Part shown: piece by piece, positions 40,540-49,359 of the stretch
How the letters are laid out: each line of letters starts with the position of its first letter
How positions within the stretch are numbered: the stretch's first letter is position 1
Assembly (NCBI RefSeq): GCF_013170705.1
Contig: NZ_CP033334.1
Coordinates: forward strand, 3,945,501-4,009,500
Reading direction: 5' to 3'
Source of the DNA: Mesorhizobium loti
Lineage (GTDB): Bacteria > Pseudomonadota > Alphaproteobacteria > Rhizobiales > Rhizobiaceae
Length of the DNA: 64,000 nt
Notes under the pieces: generated by a model
What the model saw: the letters and a program-made list of their open reading frames with translations, nothing else
What the model was told of the DNA's origin: nothing
Database searches by the model: none
Translations under genes and position numbers: made by a program

Positions 40540-41510
40540 AACACCAGAACCGCGATCACCGAGACCAGGCCGAACAGCGCGATCAGCAGATAGTCGGCGA
40601 CGCGGTAGAGTTTCAGCGCCCGCCTGATGTCGCCGCTGTCGACGTCGCGGCGGCCGCCTTCACCCATGAAAACATCGTCGACCAGCACGCCGCCATAGCT
40701 GCGCGGCCCGGCCAATGCCAGACCGAGCGCGCCGGCCATGGCCGCTTCCGGCCAGCCCGCGTTGGGCGAGCGGTGTTTTTTTGCGTCTCGCCACACCGCA
40801 TGCCAGGCGCTGCGGGGATCAGCGTCCCCGACCAGGAAAGCCGCCAGCACGATCAGCAGCGCCGTCAGCCGAGAGGCTGGCAGGTTGATCCAGTCGTCGA
40901 AGCGCGCCGCCGCCCAGCCGAAAGCCTCGTGGCGCGGGGTGCGGTGGCCGATCATCGAATCGGCGGTGTTGGCGGCCTTGTAGGCGGCGCCGCCGGCCAG
41001 CCCGCCGACACCGGTCCAGAAGGCGGGAGCGACGATGCCGTCGGAAAAATTCTCCGCCAGGCTTTCGATCGCCGCACGGCAGACGGCGGCGCGGTCGAGC
41101 GCCTCGGGATCGCGGCCAACGATTCGCGAGACGGCGACACGGCCCATGGCCAGCCCGCCTGTATCGAGCGCGTCGGCGACGGATTCGACATGTTCGAAAA
41201 GGCTCTTCTGCGACAGAAGCGATGTCGCCAGAAGGGCGGCAACGACCAGTCCCAGGGGAACGAACCAGAGCAGGACAAGCTGTACGCAAAGGCCGATCGC
41301 CGCCGGCACCAGCACGATGACGAGAAGTGCCTGGACACCGCGTTGACGACGCAATGCGTCGGGATCAGTGGCGCGGTTGAGCCTGCGATCGAGAAAGGAT
41401 ATCAGCCTGCCGAACCACGTCACCGGATGGCCGATGGCGCGAAACAGCCAATCCGGGTAACCGAGGGCGAATTCGACGGCCAATGACAGGAAAGCGATCA
41501 GGACTGACAT
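40536..41510 (-). CDS. cobD: adenosylcobinamide-phosphate synthase
   Basis: A 324-residue membrane enzyme (CbiB/CobD type) that joins the aminopropanol arm to adenosylcobyric acid. FALGYPDWLFRAIGHPVTWFG at the N-terminus, ESLAENFSDGIVAPAFW (about 165-181) and KAANTADSMIGHR are the family motifs. The start is the ATG at 41510, which overlaps the divergent cobC ATG in a CATG palindrome. It is on the opposite strand from the rest of the cobalamin genes. Confidence 0.93.
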   Translation of the reverse strand: MSVLIAFLSLAVEFALGYPDWLFRAIGHPVTWFGRLISFLDRRLNRATDPDALRRQRGVQALLVIVLVPAAIGLCVQLVLLWFVPLGLVVAALLATSLLSQKSLFEHVESVADALDTGGLAMGRVAVSRIVGRDPEALDRAAVCRAAIESLAENFSDGIVAPAFWTGVGGLAGGAAYKAANTADSMIGHRTPRHEAFGWAAARFDDWINLPASRLTALLIVLAAFLVGDADPRSAWHAVWRDAKKHRSPNAGWPEAAMAGALGLALAGPRSYGGVLVDDVFMGEGGRRDVDSGDIRRALKLYRVADYLLIALFGLVSVIAVLVF

Positions 41511-42555
41511 GAAGCTTCTTGAAGGAGCGGTGGACCATGGTGGAAGTCTCGGCCGGGCGAGGGTGCTTTTCCCCAACGCCGTATTGCCTTTCGTCGACCT
41601 CTCTACCGGTATCAATCCGCTCTCCTACCCGCTTTTCGACCTGCCCGCCACCTCGCTGTGGCGATTGCCGGAAGCCGGGCGGGCGCGTGAGCTGACAGGG
41701 ATAGCGGCCAGGACGTACGGCGCGCCGTCGCCAGCCAACGTCGTCGCTGCGCCCGGCACGCAGATCCTGTTGCCGCGTGTGGCCTCGCGGGTCAGGCCCG
41801 GCAAGGCGTTGGTGCTGGGGCCGACCTACGCCGAACATGCGCGTGCCGCGGCGATCGCCGGTCACGAGGTGAGCGAAGTCAGCGATTTCGCGGCGCTGGC
41901 GCAGGCCGACCTTGCCGTCATCGTCAATCCCAACAATCCCGACGGTCGCGTCATCGAGCGCGACCGGCTGCTGGCGCTGGCCGCCGGACTGCGTGCAAAA
42001 GGCGGGCTGCTGGTCGTCGACGAAGCGTTCATGGATGTCGGCCCGCGCCAGCACAGCCTCGCCGGTGATGTCGGTCAAGGCGGCATCGTCGTGCTGCGTT
42101 CGTTCGGCAAGTTCTTCGGCCTGGCCGGCCTGCGGCTTGGCTTCGCGCTTTCGGATGCAGCGACGGTGGAAGCGCTGGAAACGCAATTCGGGCCATGGGC
42201 TGTTGCCGGCCCGGCGCTCGAATACGGCATCCGCGCGCTTGCCGATATCGGCTGGCAGGACGCCATGCGGGCCTCCCTGACGGATGCAGCGGCGCGGCTC
42301 GACTCATTGTTCGACCGTTTCGGCGTGCCTGTCGCGGGTGGCACCACTCTGTTCCGCTATCTCAGCCTGCCGGATGCCGCCGGCCTGTTTTCAGCGCTTG
42401 GCGAGCGTGGCGTCCTGCTTCGGCATTTCTCCGGGCGGCCGCATGTCCTGCGCGCCGGCCTGCCGGGGAGTCAGGAGGAATGGCTGCGGCTCGAATCGGC
42501 CCTTGCCGATTGGGCGGCGCGGCGCGAGGATCGATCAAGGGGTTCAAAACCATGA
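41509..42555 (+). CDS. cobC: threonine-phosphate decarboxylase (CobC)
   Basis: A 348-residue PLP enzyme of the aspartate aminotransferase fold that decarboxylates L-threonine-O-3-phosphate to aminopropanol phosphate, the substrate of CobD. Motifs are DLSTGINPLSYP, NPNNPDGRVI, VVDEAFMD and the PLP lysine in RSFGKFFGLAGLRLGF near residue 203. The ATG at 41509 shares two bases with the cobD start codon on the other strand. The following gene overlaps by four bases. Confidence 0.93.
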   Translation: MKLLEGAVDHGGSLGRARVLFPNAVLPFVDLSTGINPLSYPLFDLPATSLWRLPEAGRARELTGIAARTYGAPSPANVVAAPGTQILLPRVASRVRPGKALVLGPTYAEHARAAAIAGHEVSEVSDFAALAQADLAVIVNPNNPDGRVIERDRLLALAAGLRAKGGLLVVDEAFMDVGPRQHSLAGDVGQGGIVVLRSFGKFFGLAGLRLGFALSDAATVEALETQFGPWAVAGPALEYGIRALADIGWQDAMRASLTDAAARLDSLFDRFGVPVAGGTTLFRYLSLPDAAGLFSALGERGVLLRHFSGRPHVLRAGLPGSQEEWLRLESALADWAARREDRSRGSKP

Positions 42556-43061
42556 TCCATGTCTGTTCGCTGTCGAAGGTCGAGGAGACGGTGGCCAGGA
42601 CCGGTGCCGAGCGTATGCTGTCGCTGCTCTCCGTCGGAACGGATGTGAGGCGTCCGGCGTCGATAGCGAGGGAAAATCATCTGCATCTGGTCATGCACGA
42701 TATCGAAGTGGCTCAGGACGGCATGACCATGCCGGGCGAGGAGCATGTCCGCAATCTGCTCGATTTCGCGCGCCGTTGGGACCGGGCGAAGCCGATGGTC
42801 GTGCATTGCTACGCCGGCATCAGCCGTTCGACGGCTTCGGCCTACATCATCGCAGCCGCGCTCGCGCCGAAGCGCGACGAGGTCGAACTGGCCCGGACGC
42901 TGCGGACACTGTCGCCCTCGGCGACACCTAACCCGAGACTCATTGCCGTGGCCGATGCGCTGCTTGAGCGCAACGGCCGCATGATCGAGGCGGTCCAGTC
43001 AATCGGGCGTGGCGCGGATGCCTTTGAAGGAACGCCGTTCGCGCTGAAGATCGACAGCTAG
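42552..43061 (+). CDS. protein-tyrosine/dual-specificity phosphatase-like protein
   Basis: A 169-residue protein with the cysteine phosphatase loop VVHCYAGISRSTASAYI (about 80-96, the CX5R motif) and an N-terminal beta strand region MIHVCSLSKVEETV. An upstream Asp in HDIEVAQDG may be the general acid. The ATG at 42552 overlaps the cobC stop (ATGA), so it is translated together with cobC. Homologues are often called tyrosine phosphatases. In this position it could act on a phosphorylated cobalamin precursor, which is inference only. The open frame further upstream is within cobC. Confidence 0.85.
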   Translation: MIHVCSLSKVEETVARTGAERMLSLLSVGTDVRRPASIARENHLHLVMHDIEVAQDGMTMPGEEHVRNLLDFARRWDRAKPMVVHCYAGISRSTASAYIIAAALAPKRDEVELARTLRTLSPSATPNPRLIAVADALLERNGRMIEAVQSIGRGADAFEGTPFALKIDS

Positions 43062-43085
43062 CTGTGTCCATATACCGCTGTAGGA

Positions 43086-43372
43086 TTATCGAGTGCCTTC
43101 ACTCGCCCAATCTTCTTGCCCGTGGCGTACCCGGACAATGAACACGTCGCCGTCGGCTTCGATCTGGTAGACGACAGATGGGCCTTGAAGGGATGGATAC
43201 GCATTGGTGGCGACAATTCAAGCCGCTCCCGCGCCATTCGGGGACTGGCAGCGATCAGGTCGAAGATCGCGAATAACTCGTCATGATACTGTCTGGCCTG
43301 CACAGCGCCGAACAGGCGCACCCCTTGCTCGGCAATGTCCTCTTCCGCAGCTAAAGAAAGGCGAAATTTCAT
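43086..43372 (-). pseudogene. parE: ParE/RelE-family toxin, frameshifted
   Basis: The first two thirds read as a ParE toxin: MKFRLSLAAEEDIAEQG, LFAIFDLIAASPRMARERLEL and MRIHPFKAHL. Near 43173-43177 one base is missing. In the next frame the sequence resumes as VYQIEADGDVFIVRVRHGQEDW with a stop at 43086-43088, the normal end of the family. Without repair the frame runs through unrelated residues to 43058. The intact toxin would be about 95 residues. The cognate antitoxin gene upstream overlaps by three bases and looks intact. Confidence 0.75.
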
Positions 43373-43626
43373 TACCCGTTGCCGGGTGGCTTTCCAGCGC
43401 GTTTGACCGCCTCCGTAAAAAGCGCGTCCCTGGATCGATTGCCGATGCCACTCTTCAAGCCGTCGTCGACAAAGCGCTGCATGGCGGCAATGTTGTCGTT
43501 GCGCTCCTGATCCCGACGGATCAGATCGCGCACATAGTCGCTCGCGTTGGCGTAGCGACCCGTTTCGGTTTGCGCCTCAACCCAATCCTTCATCGGATCG
43601 GGCAATGATACGTTCATTGTTGCCAT
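43372..43626 (-). CDS. parD: ParD-family antitoxin
   Basis: An 84-residue ribbon-helix-helix protein (MATMNVSLPDPMKDWVEA, GRYANASDYVRDLIRRDQ) with a C-terminal toxin-binding tail. It would bind its own promoter and neutralise ParE. The ATG at 43626 begins the conserved part. An in-frame ATG 16 codons upstream is possible but less conserved. Its partner toxin gene is frameshifted, so this antitoxin may be free of its toxin. Confidence 0.88.
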   Translation of the reverse strand: MATMNVSLPDPMKDWVEAQTETGRYANASDYVRDLIRRDQERNDNIAAMQRFVDDGLKSGIGNRSRDALFTEAVKRAGKPPGNG

Positions 43627-43716
43627 GTCGGCCTCCATATCCCGTCCAGTATGATCTATTTTGGCAAATCTCATATGCGGGAGCGTTTTTGCGGAGGCGC
43701 AATTGTGGCTAGGCGG

Positions 43717-44520
43717 CTACTTCAGCCAATCGGCGAGCTTTGCCTTGCGCACATCCCTGAGCAGGCTGATGAACCCGTCGGCTTGATGTTCCGCTGTCAG
43801 CCGGCCTTTTTCCGATGTCGCGATGCTGGCATCGCCGACCACGCCGTTCGGGTTGAGATCGCCGGCGATCCACGCAAAGGCGTGGGTGCCCGTATGGCGC
43901 AGCAGCGAGAATTCCTTCTCGGCCCTGGCGACGTTGGAAACGAAATTCTCGGCCTTGGCCATGTCGACGAGATCTGGCCGGAAATGCAGCATCAGCGAGG
44001 TCTCGACATCGCCGCCATGGATTCCGTGACGATCCTCGAGTTCGGTATACATGCCGGCAGGCCGCCCAAAACGCTGCCAGCTCGTCTTCACCGCCAGCAT
44101 CCTTTCGCGCACCCGCAATTCGCGCGTGATGATGCCCATGATCTCTTCATTGCCGCCATGCGAATTGACGACGATGAGCTTGCGCACGCCGGCGCGCGCG
44201 ATCGATACGCCAAGTTCGGTCCAGGCCTCGACCAGCGTCCTTGCCGGCAAAGTGAGCGTGCCCGGCGCGTGCAGATGCTCGTTCGACTTGCCGACCGCCT
44301 GAACCGGCAGGATGCGGATGTCCAGATCGCCGGGCAGGCGGGCGATCACCGTGTCGAGCATGCCGTTCATGATCGAGGTATCGGTCGAGACGGGCAGATG
44401 CGGGCCGTGCTGCTCGATCGCCGCCACCGGCAGAACGGCGATCGTCGCCTCCGGATCGATCGAGGCGTATTCCGTCGTCCGGTAGTCACCCCACCACACA
44501 CGTCTTTTTGTCTCGTTCAT
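43717..44520 (-). CDS. creatininase family protein
   Basis: A 267-residue metal-dependent amidohydrolase of the creatininase family. Metal ligands are visible in AAIEQHGPHLPVSTDT (Glu, His, Asp; about 30-45), VVNSHGGN (about 123-130) and GIHGGDVETS (Glu, about 170). Members hydrolyse creatinine, formamide lactones or pyrimidine-like cyclic amides (for example in riboflavin or mycofactocin pathways). The divergent ABC/deaminase operon suggests a cyclic amide substrate. The start MNETKRRVWWGDY is preferred to an upstream ATG in a repeat. Confidence 0.88.
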   Translation of the reverse strand: MNETKRRVWWGDYRTTEYASIDPEATIAVLPVAAIEQHGPHLPVSTDTSIMNGMLDTVIARLPGDLDIRILPVQAVGKSNEHLHAPGTLTLPARTLVEAWTELGVSIARAGVRKLIVVNSHGGNEEIMGIITRELRVRERMLAVKTSWQRFGRPAGMYTELEDRHGIHGGDVETSLMLHFRPDLVDMAKAENFVSNVARAEKEFSLLRHTGTHAFAWIAGDLNPNGVVGDASIATSEKGRLTAEHQADGFISLLRDVRKAKLADWLK

Positions 44521-44550
44521 TTTGTGCCTCGACGGAATTGATCTGGCGCC

Positions 44551-44670
44551 GGCGCTGCCCCTCATCCTTACTCTCTCCCCGTGAAGAACGGGGGAGATCG
44601 TCGGAGCGGTTCCCTTCTCCCCGTCTCCATACGGGGAGAAGGTGCCGGCAGGCGGATGAGGGGCAGCGCC
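44551..44670. repeat. Mesorhizobium-type long palindromic repeat (GGCGCTGCCCCTCAT)
   Basis: A 120-base element bounded by a perfect 15-bp inverted repeat (44551-44565 and 44656-44670). It contains further paired CTTCTCCCCGT/ACGGGGAGAAG segments. A related copy lies at 51955-52039. I recognise it as a widespread intergenic repeat in Mesorhizobium. Confidence 0.8.
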
Positions 44671-44728
44671 AACTTCGCGTGACTTTAGACTATTGGACTG
44701 TCGATTCGTAGGGTTTCACTGGCGCTTC

Positions 44729-45112
44729 TTACCCGGCGGCGACGGCTTCGACCTCGACCTTGAATTCGGGCCGGGCAAAGCCGGAAACGATCATCAGGGT
44801 CGAAGCCGGCGCCGGGCTTGAAAACAGCCGGTCGCGGACATCCATATAGGGCCGCAGATGCGCGCGGTCGGTGACGTAGGCGTTGATGCGCACGATATCC
44901 CCAAGTCCCAGCCCGGCCTCTCCAAGGATCGCCTCGATGTTGCGGAAGCAGAGCTCGGCCTGGGCGCTGGCATCCTCGGGAATCTGATCGTCCGCCGTGA
45001 TGGCGACCTGGCCCGAGCACAGCACCAGCCGCTTGCCGGCGGGCACTTCGACGCCGTGGCTGTAGCGGGCAAAGGGAGGCTTGATCGACTTGGGGGTGAG
45101 GAATCTGAACAC
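44729..45112 (-). CDS. RidA/YjgF family protein
   Basis: A 127-residue protein of the RidA family, whose members hydrolyse reactive enamine/imine intermediates or act in pathways such as pyrimidine and aminophenol breakdown. Features are PPFARYSHGVEVPAG, FRNIEAILGEAGL, DIVRINAYVTDRAH and the C-terminal FKVEVEAVA; the active-site Arg of true RidA (RxxY region) is less clear. It lies just before the divergent ABC operon with the creatininase-family gene in the same direction. Confidence 0.87.
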   Translation of the reverse strand: MFRFLTPKSIKPPFARYSHGVEVPAGKRLVLCSGQVAITADDQIPEDASAQAELCFRNIEAILGEAGLGLGDIVRINAYVTDRAHLRPYMDVRDRLFSSPAPASTLMIVSGFARPEFKVEVEAVAAG

Positions 45113-45379
45113 GGCAATCTCCTGGATGCCGTCAGCCTAAGGCCGTATTCACTACAGCTTCAAGATGGCTTGGGATGTCGCCGGTGCGATTGTGGACAGG
45201 CGTTCAAAAAATAGGCACGATGCCTCCGGTGCAGCACGACCTTTCCGGCTTTCGCAGATGGCTGTGGTGCAGGCGGGCGGGTCCCGGCGCGAGACGCCGG
45301 TGGCATGTGTCTTGCTTCTTGAATCTCTGGTGTCGAGCCTGGCGCGTGGCGCGCCGGAGCAAACAAAGGATGGTTGTCG

Positions 45380-46384
45380 ATGTACGCAAAACAGAAGACC
45401 TCGGTGGCGGTGGTGGCCTTGCTTGCCGCCAGCACACTGGGGGCCGCGGCGAACGAAAAAGTGACCTTCGGCACCAATTGGCTGGCGGAGCCGGAGCATG
45501 GCGGATATTACCAGGCAGTGGCGGACGGCACCTATGCCGCTTGCGGCCTCGACGTCACCATCATGCAGGGCGGCCCGCAGGTCAGCGGCCGGCCGATGCT
45601 GCTGGCAGGCAAGATCGATTTCTACATGGGGGGCAACCTGCTGTCGGCCTTCGATGCCGTCCAGCAAGGCATTCCGATGCGCGTCGTGGCCGCCGATTTC
45701 CAGAAGGACCCGCAGGTTATCATGTCCCATCCCGGCGAGGGCTTGGACAAATGGGAAGACCTGAAGAACGCCGACCAGTACATTCTGGGCGACGAAGGCG
45801 TGCAGACCTTCTTCCAGTGGATGGTCACGGCGCTTGGCTTCGACGCCGCCAAGCGCGCACCCTACACCTACAACACCGCTCCCTTCCTCGCCAACAAGAA
45901 GTCGATCCAGCAGGGCTACGTCACGTCGGAGCCGTTCGCGGTCAAGAAGGAAGGCGGCTTCGTGCCCAACCAGTTTCTGCTCGCCGACTATGGCTGGGAC
46001 ACCTACTCGACGACGATCGAGGTGATGCAGGACACGATCGACAAGAAACCGGAAGTGGTCCAGTGTTTCGTCGATGGCTCCGCCAAGGGCTGGTACAAGT
46101 ACCTCTACGGCGACAACAAGGCCGCCAACGACATGATCAAGAAAGACAATCCTGACATGACGGATGAGCAGATCGCCTTCTCGATCGAGCAGATGAAGAA
46201 GTTCGGGCTTGCCGATTCCGGCGACACCGAAAAGCTCGGCATCGGCGCCATGACCGATGCGCGGATCAAGAGCTTCTACGACAAGATGGTCAAGGCCAAG
46301 GTCACGCCTGACGGCATCGACATCACGAAGGCCTACACGCTGGCCTTCGTCAACAAGGGTGTCGGGCTCGAGCTGAAGAAATAG
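45380..46384 (+). CDS. ABC transporter substrate-binding protein (NMT1/THI5-like)
   Basis: A 334-residue periplasmic binding protein. Residues 1 to about 24 form a signal peptide (MYAKQKTSVAVVALLAASTL, cleavage after GAAA). The mature part begins KVTFGTNWLAEPEHGGYYQA, the NMT1/THI5/SsuA-like pattern seen in binding proteins for pyrimidines, thiamine precursors and sulphonates. The ATG at 45380 has AAAGGA upstream; a TTG two codons earlier is also in frame. It starts the seven-gene operon with the ATPase and permease. Confidence 0.88.
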   Translation: MYAKQKTSVAVVALLAASTLGAAANEKVTFGTNWLAEPEHGGYYQAVADGTYAACGLDVTIMQGGPQVSGRPMLLAGKIDFYMGGNLLSAFDAVQQGIPMRVVAADFQKDPQVIMSHPGEGLDKWEDLKNADQYILGDEGVQTFFQWMVTALGFDAAKRAPYTYNTAPFLANKKSIQQGYVTSEPFAVKKEGGFVPNQFLLADYGWDTYSTTIEVMQDTIDKKPEVVQCFVDGSAKGWYKYLYGDNKAANDMIKKDNPDMTDEQIAFSIEQMKKFGLADSGDTEKLGIGAMTDARIKSFYDKMVKAKVTPDGIDITKAYTLAFVNKGVGLELKK

Positions 46385-46395
46385 GCCAGCCCGGC

Positions 46396-47208
46396 ATGAT
46401 AGGGGAAAAGGTGGCGCAAGCGCCGGCCTTGGATATCGCTCCGACCTTGCTGGCGCTGCGCGGCGTCGGCAAGGTCTTTTCCAATGGCGTGACGGCGTTG
46501 AGCGATGTCGGCCTGACGATCCGGGAAGGCGATTTCCTCAGCCTGCTCGGGCCGTCCGGCTGCGGCAAGTCGACGGCGCTGCGGCTGATCGCCGGCCTGT
46601 CGACGCCGACCTCCGGCGTGCTCGACTGGCGCGGCGGCGGTTCGCTCGACCGCGCCAATATCGGCTTCGTCTTCCAGGAGCCGACATTGCTGCCCTGGGC
46701 CAGCGTCTTCGACAATGTCTGGCTGCCGCTGAGGCTGAAAGGCATTTCCCGAGCCAAGGCTGCCCCTGCGATAAATGAGATGCTGGCGCGGGTTCACCTG
46801 ACCGGCTTCGAGGATGCCGTGCCGCGCGAACTGTCCGGTGGCATGAAGATGCGTGTGTCCATCGCGCGGGCCATGGTGACCAAGCCACGCGTGCTTTTGA
46901 TGGACGAACCGTTCGCGGCGCTCGACGAGATCACCCGCTTCAAGCTCAACAACGATCTGCTGGAGCTTTGGCAGGACGAACGCTTCACCGTCGTCTTCGT
47001 CACCCACAGCGTCTTTGAGAGCGTGTTCCTTTCCAACCGCGTCGTCGTGATGGCGGCGCGGCCGGGCCGGGTGTTCGACGAACTTGCCATCGAGGCTCCC
47101 TATCCGCGCGACGAGGTGTTTCGCACCTCGCCGGACTATGCGGCGCTTTGCCGGCAAGCCTCGGACGTGCTGGTCAATGCCATCAATTCAACAGCGGGCG
47201 CATCATGA
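46396..47208 (+). CDS. ABC transporter ATP-binding protein
   Basis: A 270-residue ATPase of the nitrate/sulphonate/taurine (SsuB) type. Walker A LGPSGCGKST, the Q-loop FVFQEPTLLPW, signature ELSGGMKMRVSIARA and Walker B LLMDEPFAALDE are intact. The conserved switch His is in FVTHSVFES. The stop overlaps the permease start by four bases. Confidence 0.92.
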   Translation: MIGEKVAQAPALDIAPTLLALRGVGKVFSNGVTALSDVGLTIREGDFLSLLGPSGCGKSTALRLIAGLSTPTSGVLDWRGGGSLDRANIGFVFQEPTLLPWASVFDNVWLPLRLKGISRAKAAPAINEMLARVHLTGFEDAVPRELSGGMKMRVSIARAMVTKPRVLLMDEPFAALDEITRFKLNNDLLELWQDERFTVVFVTHSVFESVFLSNRVVVMAARPGRVFDELAIEAPYPRDEVFRTSPDYAALCRQASDVLVNAINSTAGAS

Positions 47209-48053
47209 CGGCCATTGACGGCACGTTGAAACTCGACCCGGAGGAAGCGCGCCGTGTGCGCCAGGAGCGGCTCGAGCGGGTCGGCCGTTGGGTACTGCCG
47301 CTGGCGATCATGATCCTGGCGATCTGGTTGTGGGACCGCATCTGCGTCTGGAACGAGATCCCGCAATATATCCTGCCGCGCCCCGGCGTGGTGCTGCAGA
47401 CGCTCTACAGCGATGCCGGCCTGCTGTTCTCCTCGCTGCTGGTCACCTTGCGTATCACCTTTCTCAGCCTGGCCCTGGCCGTCATCGGCGGTGTTGGCCT
47501 GTCGGTGCTGTTCGCGCAGTCGAAATGGGTGGAGATGTCGTTCTTCCCCTTTGCCATCGTGCTGCAGGTGACGCCGATCGTGGCGATCTTTCCGCTGATC
47601 AATATCTATGTGAACAACCAGACGACCAAGCTTCTGCTGTGTGCCTGGATCGTCGCCTTCTTCCCGATCCTGTCCAACACCACGCTTGGCCTCAATTCCG
47701 TCGACCGCAATCTGCGCGACCTGTTCAAGCTCAACGGCGCGACGCGCTGGCAACAGCTGCGCTATCTCAGGCTGCCGGCCGCAATGCCGTATTTCCTCGG
47801 TGGCTTGAAGATCGCCGGCGGCCTGTCGCTGATCGGCGCCGTGGTGGCCGAGTTCGTCGCCGGCGCCACCGGCCAGTCGTCGGGGCTTGCCTCGCGCATC
47901 ATCGAGGCCGGCTACCGGCTGAACGCGCCAAGGCTGTTCGCGGCGCTGTTCCTGATCTCGCTGACCGGGATCCTGATCTTCCTCGTGCTGTCGCTGATCT
48001 CACATCTCATTCTGCGGCGCTGGCACGAAAGCGCGCTGAAGCAGGAGCGGTAG
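47205..48053 (+). CDS. ABC transporter permease (SsuC-type)
   Basis: A 282-residue permease with about six helices and the EAA loop LFKLNGATRWQQLRYLRLP (about 180-198). The N-terminal 35 residues are charged and cytoplasmic. It belongs with the two preceding genes. The ATG at 47205 overlaps the ATPase stop, and a short upstream frame is discarded. The amidohydrolase begins four bases after its stop, so transport and breakdown are likely co-expressed. Confidence 0.92.
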   Translation: MTAIDGTLKLDPEEARRVRQERLERVGRWVLPLAIMILAIWLWDRICVWNEIPQYILPRPGVVLQTLYSDAGLLFSSLLVTLRITFLSLALAVIGGVGLSVLFAQSKWVEMSFFPFAIVLQVTPIVAIFPLINIYVNNQTTKLLLCAWIVAFFPILSNTTLGLNSVDRNLRDLFKLNGATRWQQLRYLRLPAAMPYFLGGLKIAGGLSLIGAVVAEFVAGATGQSSGLASRIIEAGYRLNAPRLFAALFLISLTGILIFLVLSLISHLILRRWHESALKQER

Positions 48054-48057
48054 GCCC

Positions 48058-49359
48058 TTGATTCCGAACACAGGTTCATACCATCTCGCCAACGCTCGCG
48101 TTCATGCGTCACTGACGCCCGGACTTGCCGCTGCCTTCGACAGCGACGGCTTTGCGCTCGCCGATATTTCCGTCGCTGACGACAAGATTTCCGGTATCAC
48201 CGCGCATGGCCGATCAAAGGCGCCTGCCGATGCGATCGACCTTCACGGCCGCATCATCTTGCCCTGTTTCGTCGACTGCCATACGCATATCGACAAGGGC
48301 CATATCTGGCCGCGAAAACCCAATCCCGACGGCACCTTCATGGGAGCGTTGAACGCCACCGGCGCCGACCGCGTCGCGCGCTGGAGCGCGCAGGACGTGG
48401 CGCGGCGCATGGATTTTTCGCTGCGCTCGGCCTACGCGCATGGCACCAGGGCGCTGCGCACCCATCTCGACAGCGTCGCGCCGCAGGAGGAAATCTCCTG
48501 GCCTGTGTTCGAGACGATGCGCGAAACATGGCGCGGCCGCATCGAGTTGCAGGGCGCCTGCCTGCTCGGCATCGAGGGCGTGCGCGACAAGAAATGGTTC
48601 GACAGGCTGGCGAAGCGGGTTGCCGCCGCCAAGGGCGTGCTCGGCGTCGTCACCTATATGGTGCCGGACCTGGAAGAGCTGCTCGACCATGTCTTCGCGC
48701 AGGCGATCAAGCACGGGCTCGACCTCGATTTCCATGCCGACGAGACCGACGACATTGCCGCCATCTCGCTGAAGAAGATCGCCGAGGCAGCGCTTTGGAG
48801 CGGCTTCGAGGGCAATATCCTCGTCGGCCATTGCTGCTCCCTGGCACGGCACCCCGATCTCGAGGTTCTGGACACGCTGGACAAGGTGGCGAAGGCCGGG
48901 TTGGCGATCGTTTCTCTGCCGATGTGCAATCTCTATCTGCAGGACCGGCGTGGCGACGCCACCACGCCGCGCTGGCGCGGCGTCACGCTGCTGCATGAGA
49001 TGAAGGCGAGGGGCATTCCGGTAGCGGTCGCTTCCGACAACACACGCGATCCCTTCCATGCCTATGGCGACCTCGACATGCTGGAGGTCTATCGCATGGC
49101 GACGCGCATCCTGCATTTCGATCATCCGGTCGCCGACTGGCCGAAAGCGGTCGCCGCGACGCCGGCCAAGGTGATGCGGCTTGATGGTCTAGGCACGCTT
49201 GCCGCCGGCGGCGATGCCGATTTCATTCTGTTCAAAGGTCGTAGCTGGACGGAATTGCTGTCGCGGCCCGAATCGGATCGCATCGTCGTGCGCGCCGGAC
49301 GCGCGATCGACCGGCAATTGCCCGACTATGCCGAGCTCGACGAACTGATGGTGGAATGA
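48058..49359 (+). CDS. amidohydrolase, cytosine deaminase-like
   Basis: A 433-residue metal-dependent hydrolase of the amidohydrolase superfamily. Metal ligands are in VDCHTHIDKGH (about 75-85), FHADETDD (about 224-231), GHCCSLARH (about 262) and SDNTRDPFHAYGD (about 324-336). This set matches cytosine deaminase/isoguanine deaminase-type CodA proteins, which also include creatinine or hydantoin-related enzymes. The start is a TTG at 48058, the only good option. It overlaps the oxidase gene by four bases. Confidence 0.87.
   Translation: MIPNTGSYHLANARVHASLTPGLAAAFDSDGFALADISVADDKISGITAHGRSKAPADAIDLHGRIILPCFVDCHTHIDKGHIWPRKPNPDGTFMGALNATGADRVARWSAQDVARRMDFSLRSAYAHGTRALRTHLDSVAPQEEISWPVFETMRETWRGRIELQGACLLGIEGVRDKKWFDRLAKRVAAAKGVLGVVTYMVPDLEELLDHVFAQAIKHGLDLDFHADETDDIAAISLKKIAEAALWSGFEGNILVGHCCSLARHPDLEVLDTLDKVAKAGLAIVSLPMCNLYLQDRRGDATTPRWRGVTLLHEMKARGIPVAVASDNTRDPFHAYGDLDMLEVYRMATRILHFDHPVADWPKAVAATPAKVMRLDGLGTLAAGGDADFILFKGRSWTELLSRPESDRIVVRAGRAIDRQLPDYAELDELMVE

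Noticed and set aside
43080..43105. Terminator-like CGAGTG/CACTCG hairpin
   Set aside because: The stem is only six base pairs, no U-tract follows, and it lies inside the out-of-frame end of the parE remnant.
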